Assembly (NCBI GenBank): GCA_027485165.1
Contig: JAIXRN010000089.1
Span: 36,186-100,185 of the forward strand
Origin: Rubrivivax sp.
GTDB lineage: Bacteria > Pseudomonadota > Gammaproteobacteria > Burkholderiales > Burkholderiaceae_C
Direction of reading: 5' to 3'
Length of the DNA stretch: 64,000 bases
Below the pieces are notes generated by a model, which did not search any database, had not been told where the DNA came from, and saw only the letters and a list, made by a program, of their open reading frames with translations. The position numbers were made by a program, and so were the translations under genes. Shown piece by piece: positions 8,293 through 18,173 of the stretch (the first letter of the stretch is position 1; each line of letters opens with the position of its first letter).

Positions 8293-11200
8293 ATGGCCCG
8301 CCCACCCCAGATCGCCCCCCTGGCCGCGTTGCGCGCGCAGCGCATCGCAAACGACGCCGAGCTGGCCGAGGCCATTGCCGCGGTGGAAGCGGCGCGCCGC
8401 CAGCGCGACCGGCTGGTCAGCCAGGCCGGCGGCGGCAACGCCATCGGCGAAGCCGGCTTTTTGCTGCAAGCCGCCCAGGAACGCTACACGGGCCTGCGGG
8501 TGCGCCGCGGCGAACTGCTGGCCGAAGTCACGGCGCTGTCCAACGCCGCCGCCAATGCCGCCAGCGACGACGAGAGCGCAGCCCTGTTCGGCGCGCTGGA
8601 AGGCGACCAGCCCATCCTGATGCTGCCGGTGCGCCTGGAAACCCGCTACGGCACCGACGCGCTGGGCCAGCGCGAACTGCTGCTGCGCATCTACCCCGAC
8701 GCCGCCCATGTGCAGCGCCATCTGGCAGCGCTGACCGAAGCCGAACAGGCCGCCGGCCGCGCCTACTGGCAGGCGCGCTTCGAACGCCTGGCCCTGCCGC
8801 CGCCAGACACCCAGCCGCCCAGCGAAGCCTGGCGCATGCAGGACCAGCGCGCGCAAGCCCTGTGGGGCGAACTCGTGCGCACGCTGCGGGCGCCGCGTGC
8901 GGCCTGGGTGGTGCAGCGCACGCGCCCGCTGAACGCCGCGCACCTGGACGGCGCCAACCCGGCCCCGGCCGAACCCGACTTCCCACCCGCCGCAGCCCCA
9001 GGCTCGCGCCTGGCCGCCCAGCCCGCGGCGGTGATGCTGCCCGACCGCTTCTGCGCCGTTGGCCTGGACGACAGCGGCCGCGTGCTCTTCCGCCGCTTCG
9101 GCCAGCCGGTGCCCGACGTGTTGGCGATGGCGCCCGTCATCGCGCCGGGCGACAAGCCCAGCGCCGGCGAAGCGCAAGCCGCGTTCAGTGGCGAAGCCGA
9201 ATGGCTGGCCCACTTCGAAGCCGCCGTGGCCGTGGGCATGGGCTTGCGCATCCGCCAGGCCGAGATCGACGCCTGGCGCCAGCGCCACCCTGGCACGCCG
9301 GCCTTCAACCTGGCCAACCCGCTGGCCCAGCTGCTGGTGCTGGGCATCGACTGGACGCTCACGCCCGAACAAGCCGCCGACGGTGTGGCCGCGCTGCTGG
9401 AAGCGCAGGCGGCCAGCAATGGCATCGGCTTCATCCCCGTGGGCACGCCCACCAACAACACGCGCAGCGGCGCGTCGGGCCACAGCCCGGCCCTGCTGCG
9501 CGACCCCGCTGCGGCCCAGCCCGACCCGCCGGCGCCCGGCACGTCGGCCGTCGAAGCGCTGCGCTTTGCGCTGGGCCTGCCCGACAGCAGCTTCATCAGC
9601 GTCAACATCCCCGGTGCCGAACTCGACGACGCTTCGCTGGCCGGGCACATGGCCAACGCGCTGTATGCCGGCACCATCGGCAGCTACATCCAGCAGATGT
9701 GGGTGAACGCCGACGCCCCCGTGCAGTTCAGCGCGTCGGCGCGGGACGCGCTGCGCGCCCATGTCGTCACCTACCTGCGCCCCGCCGGGCCGCTGCAGCC
9801 GCTGCGCGTGGACATGCAGCCCTACGGTCTGCTGCCGGTGCTGGCCGCGGGCCGCTATGCGGGCGAAAACGCGTTCGAAAACGGCCTGCACGGCGTGCTG
9901 CAAAGCCTGCGGCCCAAATGGCAAGGCGCCCTGCCCCAGGTGCCGCGTTTCGACGGCAGCACCGCCAGCACCCATGCCCTGCTGCAGCACGGGCCCTGGG
10001 CGCAGACGCTGAGCTACCGCCAGATCAACGAAGACGCCGTGGCCAGTGCGGCACAGTCGCAGCTGGCGAATTTCCAGCAGACCCTGCGCAGCCTGCCGGG
10101 CAGCGTGTACCTGCGGGCCATGCAGGCCACCTGGGGCCCGCAGGCGGCCAACGCCACCGTGCTGTCGGCCCTGCCGCTGGCGCGCGCGGTGCTGCAGCCC
10201 GAGCCTTCGCGCCTGCCCGCGGCCATGCCCTGGGTGCTGGCCGACAGCCAGGTGAAGGCGCGTGAGGCGGCAGACGAAACACCGGCACCGGCCTACATCG
10301 GCGCCATCGCCAGCGCCATCGACGCCGGCACCGACCTGAAAGGCCGCTTCGCCCAGCTGCGCCAGGCGCAGGCCCTGCTGCACGGGCTGCTGGTGTGGTC
10401 GGCCGACCGCGAAGCCGACACCGGCAACGTCGGCCTGCTGGCCGAAGTGCCCGGCGTGCTGGCCCAAGGCCACGCCAGCCAGCTGTTGCGCACGCCCTTG
10501 GCCGTAGGGGTGGACGACGACCGCAGCGACGAACGCGTGCTGCAGCTGGAACACGCCGGCCAGGTGGCGCGGCTCGCGCTGCCGGGCGTCACCGGCGACG
10601 ACGGCATCGGCACCCATGTCGCACGCCAGGCCGCCAGTGCCGCGGCCAGCGCGCTGCGCGAAGGCACGCCGCTGGTCTACACCGCCTGGTTCCGTGAACC
10701 GCAGCGCAGCCTGCTGGACGGCTGGCAGCTGCGCCTGCCGCGCTATGCCCGCCACCTGGGCAGCGTGCGCGCCAGCCTGGGTGAACTGGCCACGCGCACG
10801 GTGGGCGAACTGAACTGGGCCCTGCGCACCACGCTGGACGGCTTCGACTACCGCTTGGACGCCTGGGCCACCAGCCTGGCCACGCGCCGGCTGGCCCGCC
10901 TGCGGGTGGGTGCCGACAACCAGCGCCGCACCGGCCTGCACGTGGGCGCCTACGGCTGGGTGCTGGGCCTGCGCCCCGACCCCGCCGACAACCGCGAAAG
11001 CCGCGGCCACATGCTGATGCCCAGCCTGCGTCATGCTGCGGCCGCCGCGGTGCTGCGCAGCGGCTTCGACAACGGCGACATAAGCGAACGCAAGACCTTC
11101 ACGCTGGACCTGTCGTCGGCCCGCGTGCGCGCCGCGCGCGACCTGTTCGAAGGCCTGGCCCAGGGCCAGCCGCTGGCGCGCCTCTTGGGCTACCGCTTCG

Positions 11201-13317
11201 AACGCGCCCTGCGCGACGCGGCCCTGGCCCAGCACATCCTGCCCTTGCGCCGCGCCTACCCGCTGCGCGCCGCCGGCCAGGCCGCCAACGGCAACCCGCT
11301 GGTGCCAGACGAAGCCGTGGCCCTGCGCGACGTGGTGGACGGCGTGGCCCTGCTGGCCGCTCCTGCCAGTGCCGTGGCCACCGCTGCGGGCGTGCCTGAC
11401 AGCGATGAACCCGGTTCGCCGCGCCGCCGGCTGCTGGCCGCCCATGCCGACCTGGCCACGATGTGGGACGCGGTGGCCGATGTGTCGGTCGCTGAAAGCG
11501 TCTACCAGGTCACCCAGGGCAACATGGAACGTGCCGCCGCCGCGCTGGCCACGCTGGACAAACAGGCCCAGCCGGTCGAACCGCAATCGGTGCTGAGCCC
11601 GCGCGACGGCATCAGCTACACCCAGCGCGTGCTGTGGCTGCTGGACGCCCAGGCCGACGCCCCCGTCGGCTGGCCGCAGGACGCGGCCTCGCAGGCCGAG
11701 CCCTTTGCCAACGCCTGGGTGGCCGAACTGCTGGGCGACCCGGCGCGCTTCGTGATGCGCGCCAGCGCCCAGGTGGAAGGCCTGGACGAACCGCAGGCGC
11801 TGGACGTGCACGCCGCGCAGCTGGGCGCGTCGCCCCTGGCCCTGCTGCTGGCCGTCAACGCCCCGGGCACCGGCAGCACCAGCGCGCTGGTGGGCGCGCC
11901 CGAGCCCGGCACCCCCGCCGGCACGGCGCAGCCGCTGAGCCGGCTGCGTGTGCTGGTGGTGGAAGCGCTGCAGGCCGCGGTGGCGCAGCGCTTCCCGGGG
12001 CGCGGTGCGCGCCTGCAGATCGAAGAACAGCGCGCCGACGAACAAGGCCTGCTGCACCTGGAAGCCCTGCTGGCGCTGGCGCAGCGGCTGCTGTCCCAGT
12101 CGCGCCCGGCCACGCGTCGCGACCTGGCCGTGGTCGAACCGCAGTTCGACCTGGGCAACACCGACGGCGACTTCCCCGGCGTGCAGGCCGACGAACTGTT
12201 CGGCCGTGCCGAAGCCGCCCTGGCCACGCTGCAGGCCCTGCGCGAACCCGTGAACGACGCGCTGACGGCCAGCGATGCCGACGCCGCCCGCATCGCCCTG
12301 CGCGCCCTGCGCCACCACGGCGTGCTGGGCGCCGAAGCCGAAGCCCGCCCCGACCTGGCGGCGCTGGAACGCGACGCCGCCGACCTGCAGCGCGCCGAAA
12401 CCGCGCTGCGCGATGTCGACGGCCGGCTGCAGCGCGCCGCCGACGGTCTAGCCGCGGCCGACGCCACCGTGGCCAGCCGCGCCGCCGCCGCCACGGACGC
12501 CATCAAGACCCTGCTGGGCAAGGCCTTCCCGGTGCTGCCGCTGTTCAGCCCCGGCCCGGCCGCCGCCGGCGTGGCCGCCAGCCTGGGGGCACAGGCAACG
12601 CTGCTGGCCGGCCGCAGCGCGGCCAGCATCGCCGGCTGGCTGCCCAAGATCGCCAAGGTGCGCGACGGTGCAGACCGCCTGCAAAGCCTGCTGCTGGCGC
12701 GCGAAGCCCTGGTGGGCGCCCTGCCCAGCCGGCGCTTTGCGGTGCTGCAGTCCACCGCCCGCCCCGGCCCGCGGGCGCCCTGGGACCAGGCCTGGATGGC
12801 GCTGCCCGAAGCCTGGCCGCAGCCCGACGACCCCGCCCAGGCCGACCTGCTGGGCGCCGCCCACGCCCGCCCCGACCTGGCCGTGGCCCTGCTGCGGCCA
12901 GACGGCCTGAACAACGTGGCCGAAGACAGCCTGCTGGTGGGGCTGGTGTGCGACGACTGGGCCGAGACCGTGCCCCTGCACACCAGCACGGCCGCCATCG
13001 CCTTCCACTACGACGCCCCGGGCGCGCGCCCGCCGCAGACCCTGCTGCTGGCCGTGCCGCCGCGCATCGGCCTGCCGAACTGGGACTTCGACACCGTGCT
13101 GGACACCGTGCGCGAAGCCTTTGCCCTGGCCCAGATTCGGTCCGTGCGCCCGCCCCAGCTGCCCGACGCGGTGAACCTGGCGCTGCCGATGAATGCCATC
13201 CCCGATTCAAGCCGCAAGGACATGGCCGGCTTCGACATCCGGGCCCTGGCGTCGACCGCCTTGCAGTCGGCCATCGCGGGTTCGATGAGCAAGATCGTCC
13301 CCTCGAACAAAGCCTGA
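8293..13317 (+). CDS. Giant protein of unknown function with coiled-coil segments (module gene C)
   Basis: The start is the ATG at 8293, 10 bp after gene B; the same frame is open further upstream inside B but with no better start. The 1674-residue product begins with a helical, Ala/Arg/Glu-rich segment (residues 8-50, coiled-coil-like). It then has LPVRLETRYG near 111, followed by RIYPDAAHVQRH. The motif MQPYGLLPVLAAGRYAG lies near 507-523. Another helical, Ala-rich stretch near 1360-1410 could form a coiled coil. The C-terminal 200 residues are more globular, with VGLVCDDWAETVP. There is no signal peptide, and only a few cysteines. It is the largest protein of the four-gene module. No function can be assigned; a structural or scaffolding subunit is a guess from size and helical repeats. 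Confidence 0.75.
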   Translation: MARPPQIAPLAALRAQRIANDAELAEAIAAVEAARRQRDRLVSQAGGGNAIGEAGFLLQAAQERYTGLRVRRGELLAEVTALSNAAANAASDDESAALFGALEGDQPILMLPVRLETRYGTDALGQRELLLRIYPDAAHVQRHLAALTEAEQAAGRAYWQARFERLALPPPDTQPPSEAWRMQDQRAQALWGELVRTLRAPRAAWVVQRTRPLNAAHLDGANPAPAEPDFPPAAAPGSRLAAQPAAVMLPDRFCAVGLDDSGRVLFRRFGQPVPDVLAMAPVIAPGDKPSAGEAQAAFSGEAEWLAHFEAAVAVGMGLRIRQAEIDAWRQRHPGTPAFNLANPLAQLLVLGIDWTLTPEQAADGVAALLEAQAASNGIGFIPVGTPTNNTRSGASGHSPALLRDPAAAQPDPPAPGTSAVEALRFALGLPDSSFISVNIPGAELDDASLAGHMANALYAGTIGSYIQQMWVNADAPVQFSASARDALRAHVVTYLRPAGPLQPLRVDMQPYGLLPVLAAGRYAGENAFENGLHGVLQSLRPKWQGALPQVPRFDGSTASTHALLQHGPWAQTLSYRQINEDAVASAAQSQLANFQQTLRSLPGSVYLRAMQATWGPQAANATVLSALPLARAVLQPEPSRLPAAMPWVLADSQVKAREAADETPAPAYIGAIASAIDAGTDLKGRFAQLRQAQALLHGLLVWSADREADTGNVGLLAEVPGVLAQGHASQLLRTPLAVGVDDDRSDERVLQLEHAGQVARLALPGVTGDDGIGTHVARQAASAAASALREGTPLVYTAWFREPQRSLLDGWQLRLPRYARHLGSVRASLGELATRTVGELNWALRTTLDGFDYRLDAWATSLATRRLARLRVGADNQRRTGLHVGAYGWVLGLRPDPADNRESRGHMLMPSLRHAAAAAVLRSGFDNGDISERKTFTLDLSSARVRAARDLFEGLAQGQPLARLLGYRFERALRDAALAQHILPLRRAYPLRAAGQAANGNPLVPDEAVALRDVVDGVALLAAPASAVATAAGVPDSDEPGSPRRRLLAAHADLATMWDAVADVSVAESVYQVTQGNMERAAAALATLDKQAQPVEPQSVLSPRDGISYTQRVLWLLDAQADAPVGWPQDAASQAEPFANAWVAELLGDPARFVMRASAQVEGLDEPQALDVHAAQLGASPLALLLAVNAPGTGSTSALVGAPEPGTPAGTAQPLSRLRVLVVEALQAAVAQRFPGRGARLQIEEQRADEQGLLHLEALLALAQRLLSQSRPATRRDLAVVEPQFDLGNTDGDFPGVQADELFGRAEAALATLQALREPVNDALTASDADAARIALRALRHHGVLGAEAEARPDLAALERDAADLQRAETALRDVDGRLQRAADGLAAADATVASRAAAATDAIKTLLGKAFPVLPLFSPGPAAAGVAASLGAQATLLAGRSAASIAGWLPKIAKVRDGADRLQSLLLAREALVGALPSRRFAVLQSTARPGPRAPWDQAWMALPEAWPQPDDPAQADLLGAAHARPDLAVALLRPDGLNNVAEDSLLVGLVCDDWAETVPLHTSTAAIAFHYDAPGARPPQTLLLAVPPRIGLPNWDFDTVLDTVREAFALAQIRSVRPPQLPDAVNLALPMNAIPDSSRKDMAGFDIRALASTALQSAIAGSMSKIVPSNKA

Positions 13318-13331
13318 CAGGGCCCACCGCC

Positions 13332-15281
13332 ATGAGCGTATTGATCAACAAGCAGTTCGTCGCCGGCGCGGTGGCGGCACGCAAGAGCCTGACCGAGCTG
13401 ATCAAGCCCGAGCCCACGTTCGAAGGCCTGCTGCGGCTGGAAACCGACCCGCGTGGCGAGAGCTACGACGAAGCCCTGGCCGCGCGCGTGGCCGACCCGC
13501 TGTGGCTGCTGGCGCGGCAATGGCAGTTCCGCGAATTCGACGGCGAAGACGCGGGCTCGCCGCTGGCCGTGCACTACCGGCTGCAAGGCACGCCGCTGCT
13601 GGGCTGGGCCGCTGGCGCAGCCCCAGGTGACGACGCCTTCACTGCCCTGGGCGGCGCCCCGCTGGAACCGCTGGTCGAAGCCGAGGCCGTGCTCACCGAC
13701 CCGCAAGGCCACGCCCGCGCAAATGCCGAAGCCGGCCAGATGCTGGTGCGCCTGCTGGACGATGCCGGCGTCGACGCCAGCCCCGTGCGCAGCGCCTTCC
13801 CTGGCGTGGCAGCGCCGCCGGCAGACATGTTGTCCGACCCCGCCGGTACGCTGTGGCACCTGGTGCTGGCCGGTCGCAGCATCGACGCGCAGGCGCTGGC
13901 CACGGCGTGCGCCCCGCTGCGCGTGGACGGCGCCTTGCCCGCCCTGCCCGCGCCGCTGCTGGCCGCCGGCCTGCTGGCCGACGCCCTGCCGGCGCTGAAC
14001 GAATGGCTGCGCTGGATGGACGACTTCATCTTCGAACCCGCAGGTGGCGCGCCCAACGCGGCCTGGAACCCGGCGCGGCAGGAATACGCCTTCGAACTGG
14101 CCGCAGGCCGCGGCGCCGCCGAACGCCTGCGCCTGGACGCCGACGAGTACGTGGATGGCCGCATCGACGCGCACGACTTCGACCTGCGCGATGCCAACCG
14201 CACACTGATGCCCGGTCAGGCCGGCACGCTGGACGACGCCGCAGACCGCGAAAGCTTCCCCACCCCCGTGCAGTACCCGGGCATGCCGGCTTCGCGCTAC
14301 TGGGAATTCGAAGACGCGGCGGTGAACTTCGCGCGCCTGGACGCGGCGTCCATGGACATGGTGCGCATGATGGTGGCCGAGTACGCCCTGGTGCACGGCA
14401 ACGACTGGTTCATGGTGCCGGCCCGCGTGCGCGCTGGCGGTCTGTACCGCGTGGCGGCGCTGCGCGTGACCGACAGCTTTGGCCGCGTCACCGACGTCCA
14501 GCCCGTGGCAGCCGTGGACGGCGCCGACTGGCGGCTGCACGGCCTGACGCGCACGGACGCCGCTGCCATCGACAGCGGCTGGCTGTTCATCCCGCCACCG
14601 CTGTCCGACACGCTGGAAGGCAACCCGCTGGAAGAAGTGGCCTTCGCGCGCGACGAGATGGCCAACCTGGCCTGGGCGATCGAAAAGCGCGTGCAAGGCA
14701 CCAGCGGCGAGCCGCTGGACCGCAGCCTGGAAGACCAGCGCTACGCCATCCGCCAGCAGCCCAGCGTGGCCGGCAGCGACGCCCGCGTGCTCTACCGGCT
14801 GATGACGCCCGTGGCCAGCCACTGGCTACCGCTGCTGCCCGTGCGCCGGCAGGGTGACCTGGGCCTGGACATCCAGCTGGAACGCGGCGGCATGAAGCGC
14901 TTCTACCGCCGCGACGACGCTGCGCGCGCGCAAGACCCGGCCTACGCAGCCTTCCTGACCCGGCTGGACGACACAGCAGCCTTGCCTGGCAGCTTCGTGG
15001 AAAAACTGGCCAGCACCGACCCCGACATCGCCATTTACGCCTTCCACCCGCGCGGCCGCGTGCTGCGCAACAACCTGGCGCTGCCGGTGAATGAGGACGG
15101 CTTGCGCATCGAAGAAGAAGAGCTGGCGCGCAGCGGCTTCATCGTCGAACGTCGCTTTCAGTACGCCCGCAGCGCCGACGGCCGCGCCTGGCTGTGGGTG
15201 GGCCGGCGCAAGCGCGTGGGTAAGGGTGAAGCCGCCAGCGGCCTGGCCTTCGACCTGCGGGTGGTGGCGGGCAGCCGCTGA
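13332..15281 (+). CDS. Protein of unknown function, last gene of the four-gene module (gene D)
   Basis: The ATG at 13332 lies 14 bp after gene C and fits the clean N-terminus MSVLINKQFVAG. The frame is open upstream inside C, but that stretch is an out-of-frame reading of gene C. The product has 649 residues. Signatures are DPLWLLARQWQFREFDGEDAG (55-75), YWEFEDAAVNFAR near 323, VHGNDWFMVPARV near 354, and a C-terminal WLWVGRRKRVGKGEAASGL. The short, well-ordered motifs spread over the whole length suggest a conserved globular protein. There is no signal peptide or transmembrane segment. It ends 29 bp from the convergent sucrose phosphorylase gene, which closes the module. Function unknown. 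Confidence 0.75.
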   Translation: MSVLINKQFVAGAVAARKSLTELIKPEPTFEGLLRLETDPRGESYDEALAARVADPLWLLARQWQFREFDGEDAGSPLAVHYRLQGTPLLGWAAGAAPGDDAFTALGGAPLEPLVEAEAVLTDPQGHARANAEAGQMLVRLLDDAGVDASPVRSAFPGVAAPPADMLSDPAGTLWHLVLAGRSIDAQALATACAPLRVDGALPALPAPLLAAGLLADALPALNEWLRWMDDFIFEPAGGAPNAAWNPARQEYAFELAAGRGAAERLRLDADEYVDGRIDAHDFDLRDANRTLMPGQAGTLDDAADRESFPTPVQYPGMPASRYWEFEDAAVNFARLDAASMDMVRMMVAEYALVHGNDWFMVPARVRAGGLYRVAALRVTDSFGRVTDVQPVAAVDGADWRLHGLTRTDAAAIDSGWLFIPPPLSDTLEGNPLEEVAFARDEMANLAWAIEKRVQGTSGEPLDRSLEDQRYAIRQQPSVAGSDARVLYRLMTPVASHWLPLLPVRRQGDLGLDIQLERGGMKRFYRRDDAARAQDPAYAAFLTRLDDTAALPGSFVEKLASTDPDIAIYAFHPRGRVLRNNLALPVNEDGLRIEEEELARSGFIVERRFQYARSADGRAWLWVGRRKRVGKGEAASGLAFDLRVVAGSR

Positions 15282-15310
15282 CGGGATCGATCGGCCAAGC
15301 CTGACGGCGT

Positions 15311-16828
15311 TCAGCCGCCCAGCAGCAGGGTCTGCGGCGGGCCGGCAGCGTGGCTGTGTTGCACCTGGCCCGTGCCCAGGCGCAGGTCGGCTTGCAGTTC
15401 AGCGAAGTGTTCGCCCTGCTGCCAGCGCAGCACCAGGCGGCTGTCGCTGTCGGCCGCGTCGCCGGTGCTGCTGGCGCTGCTGGTGTCGCCCACGTTGAAC
15501 TGCCCGCCGAAGGCCGGGTGCGCATTGCGCAGGCGGATCAACGCCAGCAGCGCCTGCACCACCGGGCGTTGCAGCGCGGCGTGGATCTCCTGCGGCGTGT
15601 AGTGGTGGCGGTTGATGTCGCGCCCCACGCCGCTCTTCGCCAGCAGGGCCATGTCGTTTTCGCCTGCCAGCAGGCCCACGTAGTAGACCTGTGGCACGCC
15701 GGGCATGAAGAACTGGATGGCGCGCGCCAGCAGGTAGGCGCTGTCGTTTCGGCCCAGCGCGTCGTAGAAGCTGCAGTTGACCTGGTACAGGTCCAGGTTG
15801 CTGGCCGCGGCACCCGTGGCCTGGCGGCTGGTGCCGCCGCTGTTGGCGTGGATCCGTTCGACCAGCGCGTCCAGCTCGGCCGGGGGCACCAGGCCCGGGC
15901 GGCCCGTGCGGTCTGCCGGGTCGGCGCCGATGTCGATGATGCCGATGCCGTCGTGCGTGTCCAGCACCGTCAGCGCGTTGTTTGGGCGCACGGCGATCCA
16001 GCGCTTCAGCGGCGCGGCCGTGCCGTTGAACAGGGCATGCAGCACGAGGGGCGGCAACGCGAAGTCGTAGACCCAGTCCACCTGGCGCGCGATCTCGATC
16101 TGGCGCTGGTAATAGCTGTGGATTTCCACCAGCACCTCGGTGCCCAGTGCCTTGGCCTGCGCAGCGAAGCGGCCGATGAAGTCGAAGGTCTCGGGCAACA
16201 TGAAGCAGCTGGTGCCCGGCTTCTTGATGGCGTAGCCCACGGCGTCCAGCCGCACCATGCCGATGCCGTTGCTGGCAAAGGTCTGCAGGATGCCCTGCAG
16301 GTAGGCCGCGCCCTGCGGGTGCTGCACGTTGATGTCCAGCTGGCTGGGCGTGAACGTGGTCCAGAGCAAGCGCTTGTCGCCATTCGCCAGCGGCACCACG
16401 GTGCAGGGCATGCCCGGGCGCGGCCGGTAGATGGCCAGCAGGTCGGCTTCCGTCGCGCCATTCGGGAACACGTCGTCCAGGCCCAGGAACAGGCCGGCGT
16501 AGGGCGAGGCATCGCCGCGCTGGGCGTAGTCCAGGAACTGCGGCGACTGGCTGGACATGTGGTTGACGATCACGTCGCCCATCACGTCCAGGTGCTGCGT
16601 GAGCGCGCGCACGTCGGGCCAGGCGCCCAGGCGCGGGTCCACCAGGGTGTGGTCGATGGGGTCGAAGCCGGCATCCGATCCGTCGATGGGGTGGAAGAAG
16701 GGCAGCAGGTGCACGCCGCCGAACAGGCCGGCCAGCGCGCCGCCTTCGGTCAGCAGCGCCTGCAGTGCCTTCAGGCCGCCGCCGCCCAGGCGGTCGACAT
16801 AGGTGATCAGTTGAACCTGGTTCTTCAT
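15311..16828 (-). CDS. gtfA: Sucrose phosphorylase (GH13)
   Basis: The enzyme splits sucrose with phosphate into alpha-glucose 1-phosphate and fructose in the cytoplasm. The 505-residue length is normal for the family. The GH13 machinery is complete: nucleophile Asp195 in MVRLDAVGY, acid/base Glu235 in VEIHSYY, and the transition-state Asp293 in LDTHDGIGIID. The N-terminus (QLITYVDRLGGG) and the segment LLPFFHPIDGSDAGFDPIDH are typical of sucrose phosphorylases rather than amylases. Its ATG overlaps the permease stop codon by four bases, so it is the last gene of the sucrose operon. A related glucosylglycerate- or sucrose 6-phosphate-phosphorylase specificity is the main alternative. Confidence 0.92.
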   Translation of the reverse strand: MKNQVQLITYVDRLGGGGLKALQALLTEGGALAGLFGGVHLLPFFHPIDGSDAGFDPIDHTLVDPRLGAWPDVRALTQHLDVMGDVIVNHMSSQSPQFLDYAQRGDASPYAGLFLGLDDVFPNGATEADLLAIYRPRPGMPCTVVPLANGDKRLLWTTFTPSQLDINVQHPQGAAYLQGILQTFASNGIGMVRLDAVGYAIKKPGTSCFMLPETFDFIGRFAAQAKALGTEVLVEIHSYYQRQIEIARQVDWVYDFALPPLVLHALFNGTAAPLKRWIAVRPNNALTVLDTHDGIGIIDIGADPADRTGRPGLVPPAELDALVERIHANSGGTSRQATGAAASNLDLYQVNCSFYDALGRNDSAYLLARAIQFFMPGVPQVYYVGLLAGENDMALLAKSGVGRDINRHHYTPQEIHAALQRPVVQALLALIRLRNAHPAFGGQFNVGDTSSASSTGDAADSDSRLVLRWQQGEHFAELQADLRLGTGQVQHSHAAGPPQTLLLGG

Positions 16829-18153
16829 GCGGGGGCGCGTTCGGTGCGGGGGGCGGGCGCGGTCTTGACGAAGAGCACGGCCACGGCGGCGCAGGCCAGC
16901 AACGCGCCGGCCAGGCGGATGACGTTATCGGGCTGGCCACCCAGCAGGCGGTCGTAATACAGCGGCAGCGTCAGCATCTGGATGAGCATCGGGATGACGA
17001 TGAACATGTTGAAGATGCCCATGTACACGCCAGCGCGTTCGGGCGGGATGCTGCCGGCCAGCATCACGTAGGGGTTGCCCATGATGCTGGCCCAGGCCAG
17101 GCCGACGCCGATCATGGGCACGAAGAGCCAGGCCTTGTCCTGGATGGCTGGGATGGCCCACATACCGGCCGCTGCTGCCAGCAGGCAGAAGGCGTGCACG
17201 GCCTTCGGGCCCAGCTTGCGCACGAAAGGCACCATCGCGAAGGCAGCGATGAAGGCCACGAAGTTGTAGAAGCCGCCGATCTGGCCGTTCAAGAGACTGG
17301 CGTCGCGAAAGCCGGCCGACTGCGCGTCGGCCGTGCCGTACATCGTCTTGGCCAGGCTGGGCACGATGTAGATCCAATAGCACATCATGCCGTACCACTG
17401 GAACAGCTTCATCCACCACAGCTGGCGCATGGTGGGCGGCATGTCCTTGATGGCGGCCCAGATCTCGCGCAGCGTGGCCCCCACGCCCGTGGGCTGGGCC
17501 CGAATGTGGGCCAGTTCAGCGGGCGACAGGGGCAGTTCAGGCACCTTGCGGATGCTCCACCAGACCGTGGTGAAGGACAGCAGCGCGCCGATGACGAAGG
17601 CCGACAGCGTGACCTGCGGGATGTGGTTGTCGCCCACTGCGTCCTTGTTCATGCCCAGCCACACCAGGATGCTGGGCGCCAGGTAGGCCAGCGTCTGCGC
17701 CAGGCCGGTGAACGCGCTTTGCGTCAGGAACCCCAGCGAATGCTGGTCGCGGTTCAGGCGGTCGCTGACGTAGGCGCGGTAGGGCTCCATCGTCGTGTTG
17801 TTGGCGGCGTCCAGGATCCACAGCAGCCCGGCCGCGAACCACAGCGTGGGGCTGAAGGGCATGATCAGCAGGCCCAGGCTGCACAGGATGGCGCCGATCA
17901 GGAAATACGGCGTGCGCCGGCCCCAGCGGCTGGCGGTGCGGTCGCTCAAAGCGCCGATCAGCGGCTGCACCAGCAGCCCCGTCATGGGCCCGGCCAGCCA
18001 CAGGTAGGGCAGGTCCTTGCCCTCAGCGCCCAGGTAGGCGTAGATCGGGCTCATGTTGGCCTGCTGCAGCCCGAAGCTGAACTGGATGCCGAAAAAGCCG
18101 AAGTTCATGTTCACGATCTGCCAGAACGACAGACGTGGCTTGGCAGTGGTCAT
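16825..18153 (-). CDS. MFS sugar (sucrose) permease, SLC45/SUT-like
   Basis: This is a 442-residue inner-membrane protein with about twelve hydrophobic segments. I chose the ATG at 18153 ([19 protein letters not shown]), which has AAGGCGG upstream; the open frame continues upstream but only as a shadow of the kinase gene. The early loop [21 protein letters not shown] is the classic MFS loop-2 motif in the form used by SUT/SLC45 sucrose transporters and by the SuxC permease of Xanthomonas. It lies between the fructokinase (20 bp gap) and sucrose phosphorylase (4-bp overlap). This supports proton-driven sucrose import from the periplasm. Maltose or another disaccharide is possible from sequence alone. 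Confidence 0.85.
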   Translation of the reverse strand: MTTAKPRLSFWQIVNMNFGFFGIQFSFGLQQANMSPIYAYLGAEGKDLPYLWLAGPMTGLLVQPLIGALSDRTASRWGRRTPYFLIGAILCSLGLLIMPFSPTLWFAAGLLWILDAANNTTMEPYRAYVSDRLNRDQHSLGFLTQSAFTGLAQTLAYLAPSILVWLGMNKDAVGDNHIPQVTLSAFVIGALLSFTTVWWSIRKVPELPLSPAELAHIRAQPTGVGATLREIWAAIKDMPPTMRQLWWMKLFQWYGMMCYWIYIVPSLAKTMYGTADAQSAGFRDASLLNGQIGGFYNFVAFIAAFAMVPFVRKLGPKAVHAFCLLAAAAGMWAIPAIQDKAWLFVPMIGVGLAWASIMGNPYVMLAGSIPPERAGVYMGIFNMFIVIPMLIQMLTLPLYYDRLLGGQPDNVIRLAGALLACAAVAVLFVKTAPAPRTERAPA

Positions 18154-18173
18154 GGGCCGCCTTGTGGGGTGCT

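Noticed and set aside
8119..12318. A very long open frame (about 1400 codons) on the minus strand opposite module gene C
   Set aside because: In DNA this rich in G+C the reverse frame of a real gene is often open. Its translation is low-complexity (Gln/His/Arg/Gly-rich) with no motif, and gene C on the plus strand has clear signatures.
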